From assembly GCA_964019155.1 (NCBI GenBank), contig OZ025245.1:6635223-6699222 (forward strand): 64,000 nt of DNA, given 5' to 3'. The number at the start of each line of letters is the position of its first letter. The first letter of the stretch is position 1. The notes beneath the pieces were generated by a model. The model made no database searches, was not told the origin of the DNA, and saw only the letters and a list, made by a program, of their open reading frames with translations. Positions 40,481-51,052 of this stretch are shown here, piece after piece. Origin of the DNA: Osedax fenrisi. Its lineage: Eukaryota; Annelida; Polychaeta; Sabellida; Siboglinidae. The position numbers and the translations under genes are program-made.

Positions 40481-42199
40481 GCATCGAGATAATTTCAATG
40501 TGTAAGCGTATCATAAAAATAGTATATTTAGATAAATTCTTTATAAAATCACTGAAATATATTTATGATATGATTGCGGTTGTCGATATAAAACGCGCTG
40601 CCTAAATATTAATTATTTTCAATATACCATGATAGTAGTTATATCAAGAACATATATCCTTTTCATGACCATATGGTTATATGTTCCTATTTAAATACAT
40701 GTAAATGTACATTATACCACAACAAATATCATAATATACAATGTATCAGTATTATAAGTGTATATATATACACTTGTGTATATACTTTATAATATATCTA
40801 TACTATCCTACTATATATAGTATATCTTAATACATTATAGACTATATTTAGATTGTAAAAATAAACACACTATGTACATAATAGTTAAAATCATATATAT
40901 ATATAGGTATTTTAATATATATTACCTATTAGTTTATAAATTAATTGGTTTATAATATATAGTATATTTTATATATCCCCATTTAGTAAATCATATTTAT
41001 ATATCGACATCATAATTCCTACCTATCAATATTGATAACACGATAATAAACGATATATTTTATTATATATATATAAATATTAAAGATAGTATTACTAATT
41101 ACCCTTATTTATAGTATTGTTAAGAATCCTAATATAAATGTATATATAATATAAATGTTTAAATTATTTATTTTTATTTAATTTATTAAACATAATAAAA
41201 TAATGATATGTATGTTAAAAGTATAACAATATATATTTATATTTAATAATCTATATAAAAACTATATTTTGTAAGTAGTTAAATTTAAGACTAGCAATGC
41301 CTTGGTGTTATTAAATTATTCTAAATTTTAAATTAATGATATGTAATATATATTTATAAATATATTTATATATATTCATAAATATTCACTAGAAATAAAT
41401 ATAAAATGATGTTAAATAATTTAATAAATTATATTATCTTTATATAAACTATAATTAATTCAGATATTTTAAAATAATGTTGGATTTTTCAAACCTAACA
41501 TTTATATATCTTTTTATAATATGATATAACTTTATTAAAGTTAAATGGATTTGTTTAAAAAAAATAACCATATTTGTATAATAATTTACGATTCTGGAAT
41601 GTTATAATATTATTTAAAAATCTATGAATATGTTTATAAATTATACACTTCACATTTATTTAGTGGAATCCTATATGTATTATGATATTTCAATAATGTT
41701 TATAACATGGATAGGGTTTTATTTAGTTTAATATACTCTTATATATTTAACATTTAAAAATTATTTAAAAAGCATTTAAAAAGTATATAAATATATAATT
41801 TTAAATTAAATTGTAATATAATTAAAGTTATAGATAATTATCTCAATAAAATAAACTATAACCAAAGCCCTTTGCTATAACCCAGATATTTTAATACAAT
41901 AATATTATCTCACGATATTATATAAATGATAATTGCTTAATTTAATTAAGGTATATGGTTAATTACATAAATAATAATATATTATATTCACAAGATATAT
42001 AATGAAATAGAAAATAAAATGTATATACTTTATTAATTTATATGCATATATCGCATATTTTAAATGTATCTATATCAAGCATCGATATAAAGAAAGAAAT
42101 CGATATTTCTTTATATCGATGATATAAAGTTGATAATATCAACACATAAATCATAACACCAATGTGTACATGAATAACACTGTATATATTGATATATAA

Positions 42200-42250
<51 letters not shown>

Positions 42251-42265
42251 TAGATATAATATATA
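40481..42265. other. AT-rich stretch without recognisable gene
   Basis: No convincing coding signal in either strand. It contains a 40-bp hairpin at 42081-42120 (arms ATCGATATAAAGAAA and TTTCTTTATATCGAT) and (TA)n from 42199 to 42280. Nothing else recognised. Confidence 0.55.
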
Positions 42266-42274
42266 TATATATAT

Positions 42275-42475
42275 ATATATCATCGTTTATAATTTCATCG
42301 CATATTATGAAATTATATATATTTTTTATTATTATTATTTTCTTAATTGATTTTGATAAATTCTTTCTCACACATTTCTTTTTTGCCGGTGTCTGCTCCA
42401 AATGTTGTTTATATGGAGATAATGTAATTATTGCGGTATAGCCCTTTCTTTTTCCTAAGGTTGTCTTTTTCCTAT
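42275..42475 (-). pseudogene. Pogo/Tigger-like DDE transposase, C-terminal exon relic
   Basis: The minus strand from 42471 reads about 60 residues including KRKGYTAIITLSPYKQHLE, then a lysine-rich tail (PAKKKCVRKNLSKSIKK). The R-K-G-x-x-A-I-(I/L)-T-x-(S/T)-P pattern followed by a basic tail is typical of the C-terminus of pogo/CENP-B-like DDE transposases. An acceptor-like TATTATAG precedes it, hinting at a terminal exon. The frame then runs into a TA microsatellite. No DDE catalytic core was recognised nearby. Assignment is by motif memory only. Confidence 0.5.
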
Positions 42476-42505
42476 AATATTAATTAATATTGTAAGTTGA
42501 TAAAT

Positions 42506-42508
<3 letters not shown>

Positions 42509-42546
<38 letters not shown>
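42509..42546. repeat. Microsatellite (TA)n
   Basis: Uninterrupted TA dinucleotide tract; similar tracts lie at 43005-43060 (with CATGTATA repeats upstream at 42977-43024). Confidence 0.9.
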
Positions 42547-42548
<2 letters not shown>

Positions 42549-43014
42549 TATCATATATGTATATCATCTATAGATGATTAGTTTAAAATATATAGTATAG
42601 TAATATACCGATTTTACTACTCGATAAAGTAAGATTCGATTAAAGCACGTTGACTAAATTATTAATTTGAGAATAATGCAAATTATATATTGTACAGTAA
42701 TATGTTAATATAATTATAAATCCGTTTATAATAAATTATTATTATATATAGAATATCAAAATGTTACTAATGATTTTAATTAAATGTATATATTCAATTA
42801 TTATATATTAATGTATAAATATGTGCAATGTTAATATGTTATACTGTATAACTTATACATATAAAATATATAAATAAAAACCATATTTACGAGAGGGGCC
42901 TGCAACTTCACCAGTAACCAAACTTTAAAGTAGGCTATCTATGTAAAATTTAATTATTATTATATTTATAATATATACATGTATACATGTATACATGTAT
43001 ACATATATATATAT

Positions 43015-43064
<50 letters not shown>

Positions 43065-43118
43065 GCCTTGTATATATCATTAACATATAAGTTAATAATA
43101 AAATGTCATTATTATAGT

Positions 43119-43495
43119 ATTTTTCCAATTTAAATATACTTTACTTATAAATGCCAAATCAGTGCATTTAAATTTATTCCGTTGATTTTCGTTTAAATTA
43201 GAACACATAACAAGTCATTTTCTTAATTGAAATATCCCAATTAAGCCATGGAAATAATTTGAACCACTGGATGATTATCAACATCTGGATTATTAGCATT
43301 GCTTATTTCAATAATTGTTGTAGGTACTATACAATTTGATATCGACATTGCTATTGCAGATACACCTGAATTAATGTCAATAACTTCATCTTCAATAATT
43401 TCATGAATTGGATTATCCTCATCCGATGATATTTCGGCATGTTCCTGATTTTTTTGTTCACTCACTCTAGATCTTTTATTACTGTATGTAATCAT
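43119..43495 (-). pseudogene. hAT transposase relic, N-terminal part
   Basis: From an ATG at 43493-43495 the minus strand encodes 84 residues ending at the taa near 43241. The protein is polar and acidic (SSDEDNPIHEIIEDEVID around residues 23-40), as expected of the disordered N-terminus of ZMYM1-like hAT proteins. Beyond the stop, other frames continue with a segment equivalent to the LAFISKVYLNWKK stretch near 39640. The last ~54 bp (43119-43172) duplicate 39621-39675, so N-terminal and central parts of the same kind of gene lie on either side of a 3.4-kb insert. The N-terminal assignment rests on this context; the 84-residue part itself has no diagnostic motif. Confidence 0.5.
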
Positions 43496-43593
43496 GTCAT
43501 TGAAATGTATTCAATTAAACTATAGTTTACATAGATGTACACATATAATTATATAGTGAATATTTTGCTTTTTACATAATATCTATATATATA

Positions 43594-43615
43594 GATGATA
43601 CGTATACGTATCATC
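43594..43615. repeat. Perfect 22-bp palindrome
   Basis: GATGATACGTA followed by its exact reverse complement. Stands between AT-rich tracts; no gene adjacent. Confidence 0.9.
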
Positions 43616-43873
43616 GTAACATGTTAAATCATATATAATTATATATATATAACATATATACTATTATATCATTATTATTCAAGTGTATATGCGTATTAAA
43701 TATTTATTCGAAGAATAATTCTTATACCATATTATCGTATTTATTTTAAATGTGATTATTTTGACATTTAACAAAATATCTATGCGTATCACAATATGCT
43801 ATATATAGTTTTTAACATATTTAACATATATGTTAAATGAACGATATACAATATATTACTATATAGTTGTATC

Positions 43874-43876
<3 letters not shown>

Positions 43877-43929
<53 letters not shown>
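43877..43929. repeat. Microsatellite (TA)n
   Basis: About 26 uninterrupted TA units. Confidence 0.95.
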
Positions 43930-43930
<1 letters not shown>

Positions 43931-44076
43931 GAATACTCATTAGGTACCTACATTCATTTACATGTTTTAATATTAGAATATTTGAATATTTACGTAAATG
44001 TCATTTATATATGCATAAATCATAGATATTGAGTCACTCTATAGAGTAATTATAATGTCTATGGCATAAATCCATG

Positions 44077-44124
44077 GATTTGAATATTTAATTATCTTTG
44101 AGAAGTTAGCCACGCCCTATAACA
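44077..44124 (+). repeat. Dispersed short repeat, pair of 6333-6385
   Basis: Contains GAATATTTAATTATCTTTGA followed by GAAGTTAGCCACGCCC; the reverse complement lies at 6333-6385. Confidence 0.55.
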
Positions 44125-44436
44125 TATTAACTATTCACTCCCCTGTATGATATCATGCCATACGTATGTACCATACGCATGCTCTAGTCATTTATAGCTA
44201 TTGAAGTATAGCGATAGAGAGTCAAATATAACTGTTCAATATACAATTGATTTCCTATTTATAAGTTTGCATGTAATCCTAGTATATGTATCATATGTGT
44301 CTCATAGTGTCAATAAATATTACTACACGAAGGCCAAGCATTATAACTGAATACATGAATTATACAAACATAAATATGCATATACACATTGTATACGCGT
44401 ATTATATCATCTAATATACAATTAATATAAGCATAA

Positions 44437-44757
44437 TACAGACTTTATATACACATAACATATGCTTATAATACAACTCGTCTGTACCTCACCACTAATC
44501 ACCTACTACTAGGGGATTCTAGAAGAAGTACTAGTCCTCCCTCCACGAATGTATTCGAAATCCTGCTATACGAGCTCCTAGAACACATCTTTGCATACCT
44601 GGAGTCTCTATCATTAAATAATCTCTCCTCGGTGAATCATTGGCTGAGAGGGTACTGCTACGGTTGGGTGTGGCCTAAACGAGGTATCGCTACGTTTAAT
44701 TGGACGAGACTGCCAAGAAAAGTACACCATTGGATGCAGAGCGAAGAGGGGTGTTAA
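44437..44757 (+). CDS. F-box-like exon or gene fragment
   Basis: An open frame of 106 codons ends with taa at 44755-44757. It lacks an N-terminal Met, and an acceptor-like ATACAG at 44436-44441 could open it as a terminal exon. Its base composition is clearly less AT-rich than its surroundings. Around 44550-44655 it reads FEILLYELLEHIFAYLESL, then SLNNLSSVNHWLR. This matches the F-box pattern LPxELLxxIFxYLxxxxLxxLxxVxxxWR, which binds Skp1 in SCF ubiquitin ligases. The remaining ~40 residues (rich in W, R, G) are not recognised, and no LRR or WD repeats follow. It could be the last exon of an F-box gene whose upstream exon I cannot find, or a retained fragment. The first proline of the usual F-box is replaced by Leu. 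Confidence 0.55.
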   Translation, partial: YRLYIHITYAYNTTRLYLTTNHLLLGDSRRSTSPPSTNVFEILLYELLEHIFAYLESLSLNNLSSVNHWLRGYCYGWVWPKRGIATFNWTRLPRKVHHWMQSEEGC

Positions 44758-44819
44758 CTCTATTTATTAGTGTATATGTATTCATAGTTGTAATAAGTTC
44801 ATATGTATGATATTATTGT

Positions 44820-45285
44820 TATACCAAAGATTTTCCGAAGGAAAGATATAACACTTACGCGAAATCGTGTAATTCGAATTTGTATACAAAATACCCCAGT
44901 GCCACCTATAGCGGGTTACTTTTAGGAACTATGTGTTGTTTATAATGTAAATTCGTATTTAACTATACACTTTTAAAATGTTAAATAATATGATTTAAAT
45001 TAATATTTATATGATGAAAACTAAGTGTTCATTACTGATATATAACAAACAAATATGATATTTATGTTTTAAATGCTATAAGTATATATTTAGTAAGTAA
45101 AAGCTAATTTATATTGCATGTAATTTAATATAGCAATGAAAACATTGTTGTATGCAAACAGAGCCGAACCTAAATCTATTTCAATGATTTCGATACTACT
45201 GCTAGCAGCGGCAGGGGATATTACGAAATTACGTTGAATGCATAGGGAGTGTTATATCTTTGCTTCGCAAAATCTTTGGTTATAC
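44820..45285 (+). mobile_element. MITE family copy 1 (~465 bp, inverted terminal repeats)
   Basis: Ends are ATACCAAAGATTTTCCGAAG and its inverted counterpart at 45250-45284 (TTCGCAAAATCTTTGGT), giving TIRs of about 33 bp. The interior is non-coding, with landmarks CGAAATCGTGTAATTCGAAT, CCCGCTATAGG-type sequence and GAAAACATTGTTGTATGCAA. Two more copies lie at 53141-53606 and 60150-60575, both in reverse orientation. The flanking TA suggests a TA target site, as in Tc1/mariner-type MITEs, but this is not proved. Confidence 0.88.
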
Positions 45286-45610
45286 TAACGACATTCTTAA
45301 TATATGCTACTTATAGTTTATTAATATAATTCCGTATATTATATTTAATATTCTGGAAATAAATATTCATTAATTCATTCATTCATGTATGATAGATTAT
45401 TAGATTTGTATCAATATAAATCGTGAAATCTTTTATACATTTTAACGTATTAAATCAATAATACAACTTATATCGTATCTCCTCCTCTTCCTACAAGACA
45501 CGCCCCCAACCTCATTTTTTATATGTTATACTTTTCTACTTACCTTTCATTACTCTTACGCCTCGCTCACTATATTGTTTATATACTCATCGTATTTAAA
45601 TGCACAACCT
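45286..45610. other. Intergenic spacer
   Basis: Less AT-extreme near 45475-45530 (CTCCTCCTCTTCCTACAAGA). No open frame or repeat recognised. Confidence 0.5.
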
Positions 45611-46090
45611 CCCAGCAAACAGGAATAGCATCCTTAAAGCACCAATAAAGCATTATGCATGATTAAAACACCATTAGGACACCATTAAAGCATTTACATT
45701 GTATTAAAGCACCGGTAAAACATTATTATGGCATTCATATTTAAGCATGTTTAAGCATGGTTAAGCATGTATATTAAAACACCCTTAGGACACCTATAAA
45801 ACATTTATATTGTATTTAATCACCTATAAAACATTATTATGGCATTCATATTTAAGCATGTATAAGTATTTATATTAAAACACCCTTAGGACACCTATAA
45901 AGCATTTATATTGTATTTAAGCACCTATAAAACATTATTATGGCATTCATATTTAAGCCTGTTAAGCATGGTTAAGCATTTATATTTAAAGCATTTAAGA
46001 CACCTACTAGACATTAGCCTTGTATTAAAGCACCGGTAAAACATTAGTATGGAATTAATATGTAAGCATGTTTAAGCATGGCAAAGCAAA
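45611..46090 (+). repeat. ~101-111-bp minisatellite beginning with CCCAGCAAACAG
   Basis: CATTATTATGG-type words at 45721, 45832, 45933 and 46042 define four or five units containing AAAGCACC, TTAGGACACC and TTTAAGCATG motifs. The left edge reads CCCAGCAAACAGGAATAGCA, the same terminus as the foldback element at 5847. No inverted right end was found, so the element may be truncated on the right. Confidence 0.8.
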
Positions 46091-46295
46091 GTATGGTTTA
46101 CCGCAATGAGTATGGAAATATACTATTGATAACATTCTTAGAATAACAAATATTAATTTATTGTATTTATTATTATATACATTTACATATAATATATAAG
46201 TTAAATAAATAATATCATCATTTTTACAAATGATAAATAAATGCTACAGAAAAAAAAAATTGTACACAATATATAATATAAATTTATAAAAGAAA
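46091..46295. other. AT-rich spacer
   Basis: No feature recognised apart from an A9 run near 46251. Confidence 0.5.
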
Positions 46296-46442
46296 TTAAT
46301 GATTAACGATAACAAAAAGTTTATTATTATAACATGTAACATCATTTATATTAGTAATCATGATACCATTACGCTTGATATCTGGTCGTGCTATATAAGA
46401 TATATCGAAATCAAATATATTAGAAATATGTGAACCCACTTT
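46296..46442 (-). pseudogene. Unrecognised short coding-like fragment
   Basis: A minus-strand open frame of 48 codons between a tag at 46443 and the taa at 46296-46298. Its residue mix is more protein-like than the surroundings (for example ISNIFDFDISYIARPDIKR). No Met start and no family recognised. It could be the end of a decayed transposon gene. An adjacent segment (46449-46580) is GC-richer, with repeated GGCGCTTT and ATTCGTCG words. Confidence 0.25.
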
Positions 46443-46835
46443 CTAGAATCCACCCAGCAAATAATTTATCGGCACTCTTAGGCGCTTTGATTCTGAATCG
46501 ATATATTCGTCGCTTTTGGGCCGAATCATATAGATTCGTCGTTTTTTCGACGCTGTTGGGCGCTTTAGTTCCCAATCATATTTAGTAATAATTGGAAACT
46601 TATGGTTCTAATTATCACCTGAATGGTCTTTGGACTGGCTACATTTTTGAATGTCATACCAAGTTAAGTCGACAAAAATTACTTTTTGTCAGTTCGCATG
46701 ACAACGCAACGATAACAACGACAATTTTTAAATTAAACATTTTTTATTATTTAATTTTAACTTTATTACCTATAATCAAGCTAAGTCCAATATTGATTAC
46801 CATTTACTACCACTAAACTACTTCTACCCCCGATT

Positions 46836-47288
46836 ATGACTGACTCCATCCACACTGACTTCACATGCTCCTCATGTAACACTATCGCCACGTCTCTCAC
46901 GGAATGTGACCATTGCCGTAAGTGGCTTTGCCAATCATGTTCCAAACTCCCCAAATCTACCCTTAACAAAATGACTGCCCTTCATAAATCTGGTTTCTAC
47001 TGGTTTTGTACCAACTGTAGAACTGACTCTAGACCGTCCCAACGTAAGATACTCTCCAATAGTTCCTCCCAAACCTCTCCCATGAGCTCACCTCCCATCT
47101 TTAACAATCATTCCCCTGCACCTGCACTACCACAACCCACTTTTTTTACATCTTCAACGCTTACCCCACCACCCAACCCTTCATCCCAAACTATATCAGA
47201 GTCCATACCCCAGTCACCCCACAACTCATCCACTGTTCCTACCATCCTTACTATCCCCACTCGCCTATCCCCTGTTGCCACTAAATGA
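46836..47288 (+). pseudogene. LINE ORF1: PHD-type zinc finger protein
   Basis: ATG at 46836 opens 150 codons. Residues 10-62 hold a Cys-rich finger: CSSC at 10-13, C-x2-C-x3-W-x-C-x2-C at about 24-36, a His at about 50 and a final C-x2-C after FYWF (about 58-61). This is the PHD arrangement found in ORF1 of CR1- and L2-type LINEs, thought to mediate nucleic-acid or protein binding in the RNP. After residue 70 the chain is Ser/Pro/Thr-rich. The frame stops at 47286, and likely ORF1 continuation appears in other frames (about 47340-47460 and 47423-47674), so ORF1 is frameshifted. The start is chosen because it is the first ATG and is followed directly by the finger. Confidence 0.7.
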
Positions 47289-48009
47289 TTACAATCCATC
47301 TACCCCCCTCGTTTAATAACTTTCACCGCTCATGCATACCTCCCTTACTCCCCCCCCCAAATCTGATAAAATTGCATGGAAAATAATTAATAACCCCCCC
47401 AACACTCCACTTATTAACTTTCTTGTCGGTAAATTACCAACTCATTTTTACAACAGTCCCTAATCCATCTTCCACTACCAACCATTACTCACCTAACCAC
47501 CCATCCCCCTTTTCTGTTGTTATTGAGCATATTAAACCATCCGAAAAAAATCGTGAATTTCTTCTAGAATTACTCGCTTACATCAATATACCTGCTCTAA
47601 AATCATATAATTTTTCTAATGCAACTGTTATTATTTTCTTTAATACACCAAGTCAGTGTTCCTACTTTTACTAAAAATTCCATTCATCCGCAGTAACTCA
47701 ATATACAATCACCATTACATTCGTGCTGAACGATCTATCACTGAGCGAACACATGGTAGAGTTATTTTCCATGCAACAAAATCTAACCTAGCCCCATCTA
47801 ATGTCAAATGTACCTTCAATGACTACACTAACTCCTTTGAACTTCATCATTTGACCAACTCCAAGATAGACTGGAATAAGAACCCAATTTATATATCAAA
47901 TGACACATACAATACATGGTCTACATCCTACAATGCATATAGATTAAATACCAATTCACTGAATTCATCAATCAGTAATTCTCAGTCATCACATCAATAT
48001 TCACAATGA
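47289..48009 (+). pseudogene. LINE ORF1 remainder / ORF2 N-terminus, frameshifted
   Basis: Frame 2 (47423-47674) and frame 1 (47656-48009) carry overlapping protein-like segments with good residue mix, such as KPSEKNREFLLELLAYINIP and, in frame 1, SFELHHLTNSKIDWNKNPIY. They overlap by about 19 bases and share no stop-free join, so at least two frame changes separate ORF1 from the endonuclease. A tga at 48007-48009 closes frame 1, which otherwise stays open into the endonuclease. No family domain recognised here. Confidence 0.5.
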
Positions 48010-48199
48010 CATTCAACCACTCCTATTCCACCATTATCTCAAATCAATCACCAATCTCCACCTTCACCTCTATCTGCACAACCTATAACATCTAGTGAAT
48101 CACAACTATCACCATCAAACCTACTATCCTCATCACATATACCGTCATATATATCTTCATCACCAACATTATTACCCTCAACTAAACGTTTATCTTCTT

Positions 48200-49575
48200 C
48201 TCCATTACTAAAGGTAGCAACACTTAACGCTTGTTCCATTAGAAATAAAGTAGATATTATTTTAAATATATTTCATGATACTAAGATAGATATTTTAAGT
48301 ATAACAGAAACTTGGCTTTCTATCAAGGATCTACCCATAATTGCATCCCTTAATACCCCAACTACTAACTTTATTCACCTACCACGCCCCGGCCCACACT
48401 ATGGTGGCGGTGTCGGTGTGCTATATTCAAATGCCTTGAAACTAATACAGTCAAGTGACCTATCACTTGATAATTCATAAGCCTTCTCATGTACCTTTCA
48501 CCCTCCTAAATCACAACCACTTACAATTATAAAAATTTATAGACCTCCAAATAATTCAATTCCTTACTTCATCGATGAAATTGACAACCTATTGTCTATG
48601 ATCTCCACCAACAGTATTCTACTTGGTGATTTCAATATACCAATTTTACCAAACTCACATAATTCAAATACATTTATTAATATCATAAATTGTCATAATT
48701 TCTTACAACATGTCAAGTCTTCCACACATTCATCTGGAAACATATTAGACCTAATTATATCTAACACATCTTCGAATATAATTTCTAATACTAATGTTCA
48801 TAGTTTAATCACTGACCACCACCTTGTTTGCTGCTCCCTACATATCCCTAAACCAATCAGACCACCCAAGAAAGTTCACTACAGAAAATTAGATAATATA
48901 AATATTGCTAATTTTATAAATGACTTCAACATTTTGTACAACAATATAACAGATTCATCACATATAGACAGCTTTGATAGTAACCTTAGTCTTGTCCTAG
49001 ATAAACATGCCCCTATTATCACTAAAACTTATACATCTCGACATAATACGTTATGGTTCAATAATTCGTTACACACAGCAAAACGCTCACTTAGAATTAA
49101 AGAAAGGAATTGGCGAAAATCCAAAAGCTCAAATGATTTAAATATTTTTAAACATTCACTTTCTAATTATAGAAAATTAATAAAAACTGCTAAAAATAAA
49201 TATTACATAGATCATATTAAATCAGCTGGAAAAGATACTAAGAAATTATTTAGAATATCGTCAACACTATTAGGAAAACTGACAAAACGAATACTGCCTG
49301 ATAACTCCCCTTTAACTAATGCGACTAACTTTGACTCTTACTTTTACATAAACACATCATCAATTATAGATACTCTCCCTCGACCCTGCATCCCACCAAT
49401 ATCAAGCCCAATATACTCATTTTCCACTTTTTCATTACCAACCATTATCAATATCAATAATATTTTATTAACAGTTAAATCTACATGTAAACTATACCCA
49501 ATTCCATTATGTTTATTACATTCTCTTTCATCCCTTCTTTCTCCATTCTACAAAAAATTATCAATCGCTCACTAA
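48200..49575 (+). pseudogene. LINE ORF2: EEP endonuclease and linker
   Basis: The frame-1 reading contains the apurinic-type endonuclease motifs in order: NACSIRNKVDII (about 48226-48265), ITETWL (48302-48320, catalytic Glu), GGGVGVLY (48404-48427), IYRPPNN (48538-48556), GDFNI (48628-48642, catalytic Asp/Asn) and SLITDHHLVC (48802-48832, catalytic His). This enzyme nicks target DNA to prime reverse transcription. A taa at 48478-48480 interrupts it. The rest (to about 49540) is a basic linker region leading to the RT. The frame ends at 49575 after a shift near 49540, from where the RT continues in another frame. Confidence 0.85.
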
Positions 49576-50972
49576 CTGCAGGTATCTTCCCATCCCACAT
49601 GAAATATGCCCATGTAATTCCCATCCCTAAAAACCAGTCCATTGATAGGTCAACTCTTTCTAATTATCGTCCCATATCCAACCTTTCTTTCATATATAAG
49701 ACAATTGAAAGAATAATTGCTAAACAACTTAGAACATACATCAATAATAATAACATACTGCATAAATTACAAAGTTCTTATACAACGGACAAGAGCACTG
49801 AAACTTCACTACTCCATACTTTAAACAATATACTACTATTTCCAAAAAATACTCCCACCATACTAATTCTACTTGACTTGTCGTCGGCTTTCGATACGTT
49901 ATACCATAATATTCTTATTCGAAGATTAGAGAACATTGGTATTAAAGATTCTGTCCTTGGTTGGTTTACATCCTACCTAATTAACAGATCCTTTTCTATA
50001 TGTATAGATAACGCCATAACAGAACCCCGCCACACAACCCAAGGTTCTGTTTTAGGTCCAATTCTCTTTAATATATATATTTCCCCTTTACTTTACTTAC
50101 TTGACGAATACCCCGATATACACTTTCACTCATATGCGGATGACTTACAGCTATACTGTAATTTACCTGACCCAATCAATAACATAAATACTATAAATAA
50201 ATGCATTAATGACATTAGTAAATGGCTTTCAAATAACTCCCTACTATTGAATAGCCTTAAAACAAAAGCTTTATTAATAAATACATCCCCAGGACATCAT
50301 TCCATACCACCTATTATTATTAATAATCACATTATAGAATACTCTAACCAAGCTAAAAACCTCGGCATCACACTTGACCAAAAGCTGTCTTATCTACCAC
50401 ATATAACTAACATATCGAAGTCCATTAATTACACCTTACATACGATCCGACTTATTATACCTTCTATAACTACTGAACTTGTCAAACTACTAGTTACTTC
50501 CTTAATACTGCCCCGACTTGACTACTGTAACTCTACTTTAAATTCACTCCCAGCACATACTATCAAAATGCTCACTAAATTACAATATAGAGCCATCAGA
50601 ACCATTTTCAGGATAAAAAAATACTCAAGACAACATATCACACCTTATATGAAATCCATTCACTGGCTACCCATTCCTTACCGCATACAATACAAATTAC
50701 TGCTACTGACCCACCATGCCACCCATAATAATAAACCTGACTAGCTTACTGAACTACTTACGAACTACAAGTCATCCCGACGAACAATACATAAATACAA
50801 ACTAAATATACCAATAACTTTTTCACTTAATAAAAAACAGGAATCTTCTTTTTCTATAATAGCACCTAAACTATGGAACTCCCTACCTCACTCAATTAGA
50901 TCTATAGTTTCTGACCACACCTTTAAAGTCAAATTGAAAACACATCTATTTAATATAGCTTATAATAATTAA
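49509..50972 (+). pseudogene. LINE ORF2: reverse transcriptase and C-terminus
   Basis: RT blocks are complete and in order: HVIPIPKN near 49615, NYRPISNLSF near 49663, LILLDLSSAFDTL near 49860-49900 (first catalytic Asp), TTQGSVLGPILFNIYISP near 50035-50090, and HSYADDLQLY with YADD at 50133-50144. Next come KNLGITLDQKL near 50357 and SLILPRLDYCNS near 50498. A tag at 50742-50744 interrupts the frame. The same frame continues to the taa at 50970-50972 with APKLWNSLP and FKVKLKTHLF, the usual C-terminal tail of CR1/Jockey-group elements. Apart from that stop the RT domain is open, so this is a relatively young copy. Confidence 0.9.
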
Positions 50973-51052
50973 TATACGATACACCGCCGAAAACTCATTA
51001 CTGATGTTGATCGCAGTGTCTAAACAAATTGGTTACAAGGTTACAAGGTTAT

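Larger units (their letters stand above)
46836..51052 (+). mobile_element. CR1-like non-LTR retrotransposon, nearly full length, inactive
   Basis: Within ~4.2 kb, in order: a PHD-type zinc-finger ORF1, a low-complexity Ser/Pro-rich region, an EEP endonuclease, a reverse transcriptase and a C-terminal segment. A short 3' untranslated end then runs into GGTTACAAGGTTACAAGGTT at 51031-51050. An octamer-like microrepeat at the 3' end instead of poly(A) is characteristic of CR1/L2-group LINEs. The sense strand is conspicuously poor in G and rich in C and A. At least three in-frame stops (48007, 48478, 50742) and frame changes near 47290-47660 and 49540 make it non-autonomous. The 5' boundary is not defined; 46581-46835 may be its 5' UTR. 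Confidence 0.85.

Noticed and set aside
39647..43128. Minus-strand frames rich in alternating I and Y
   Set aside because: Translations of (TA)n tracts; only the parts outside the tracts that match transposases were kept.
46781..48239. Minus-strand frames at 46781-46969, 47108-47299 and 48048-48239
   Set aside because: Antisense shadows of the C-rich LINE coding strand.
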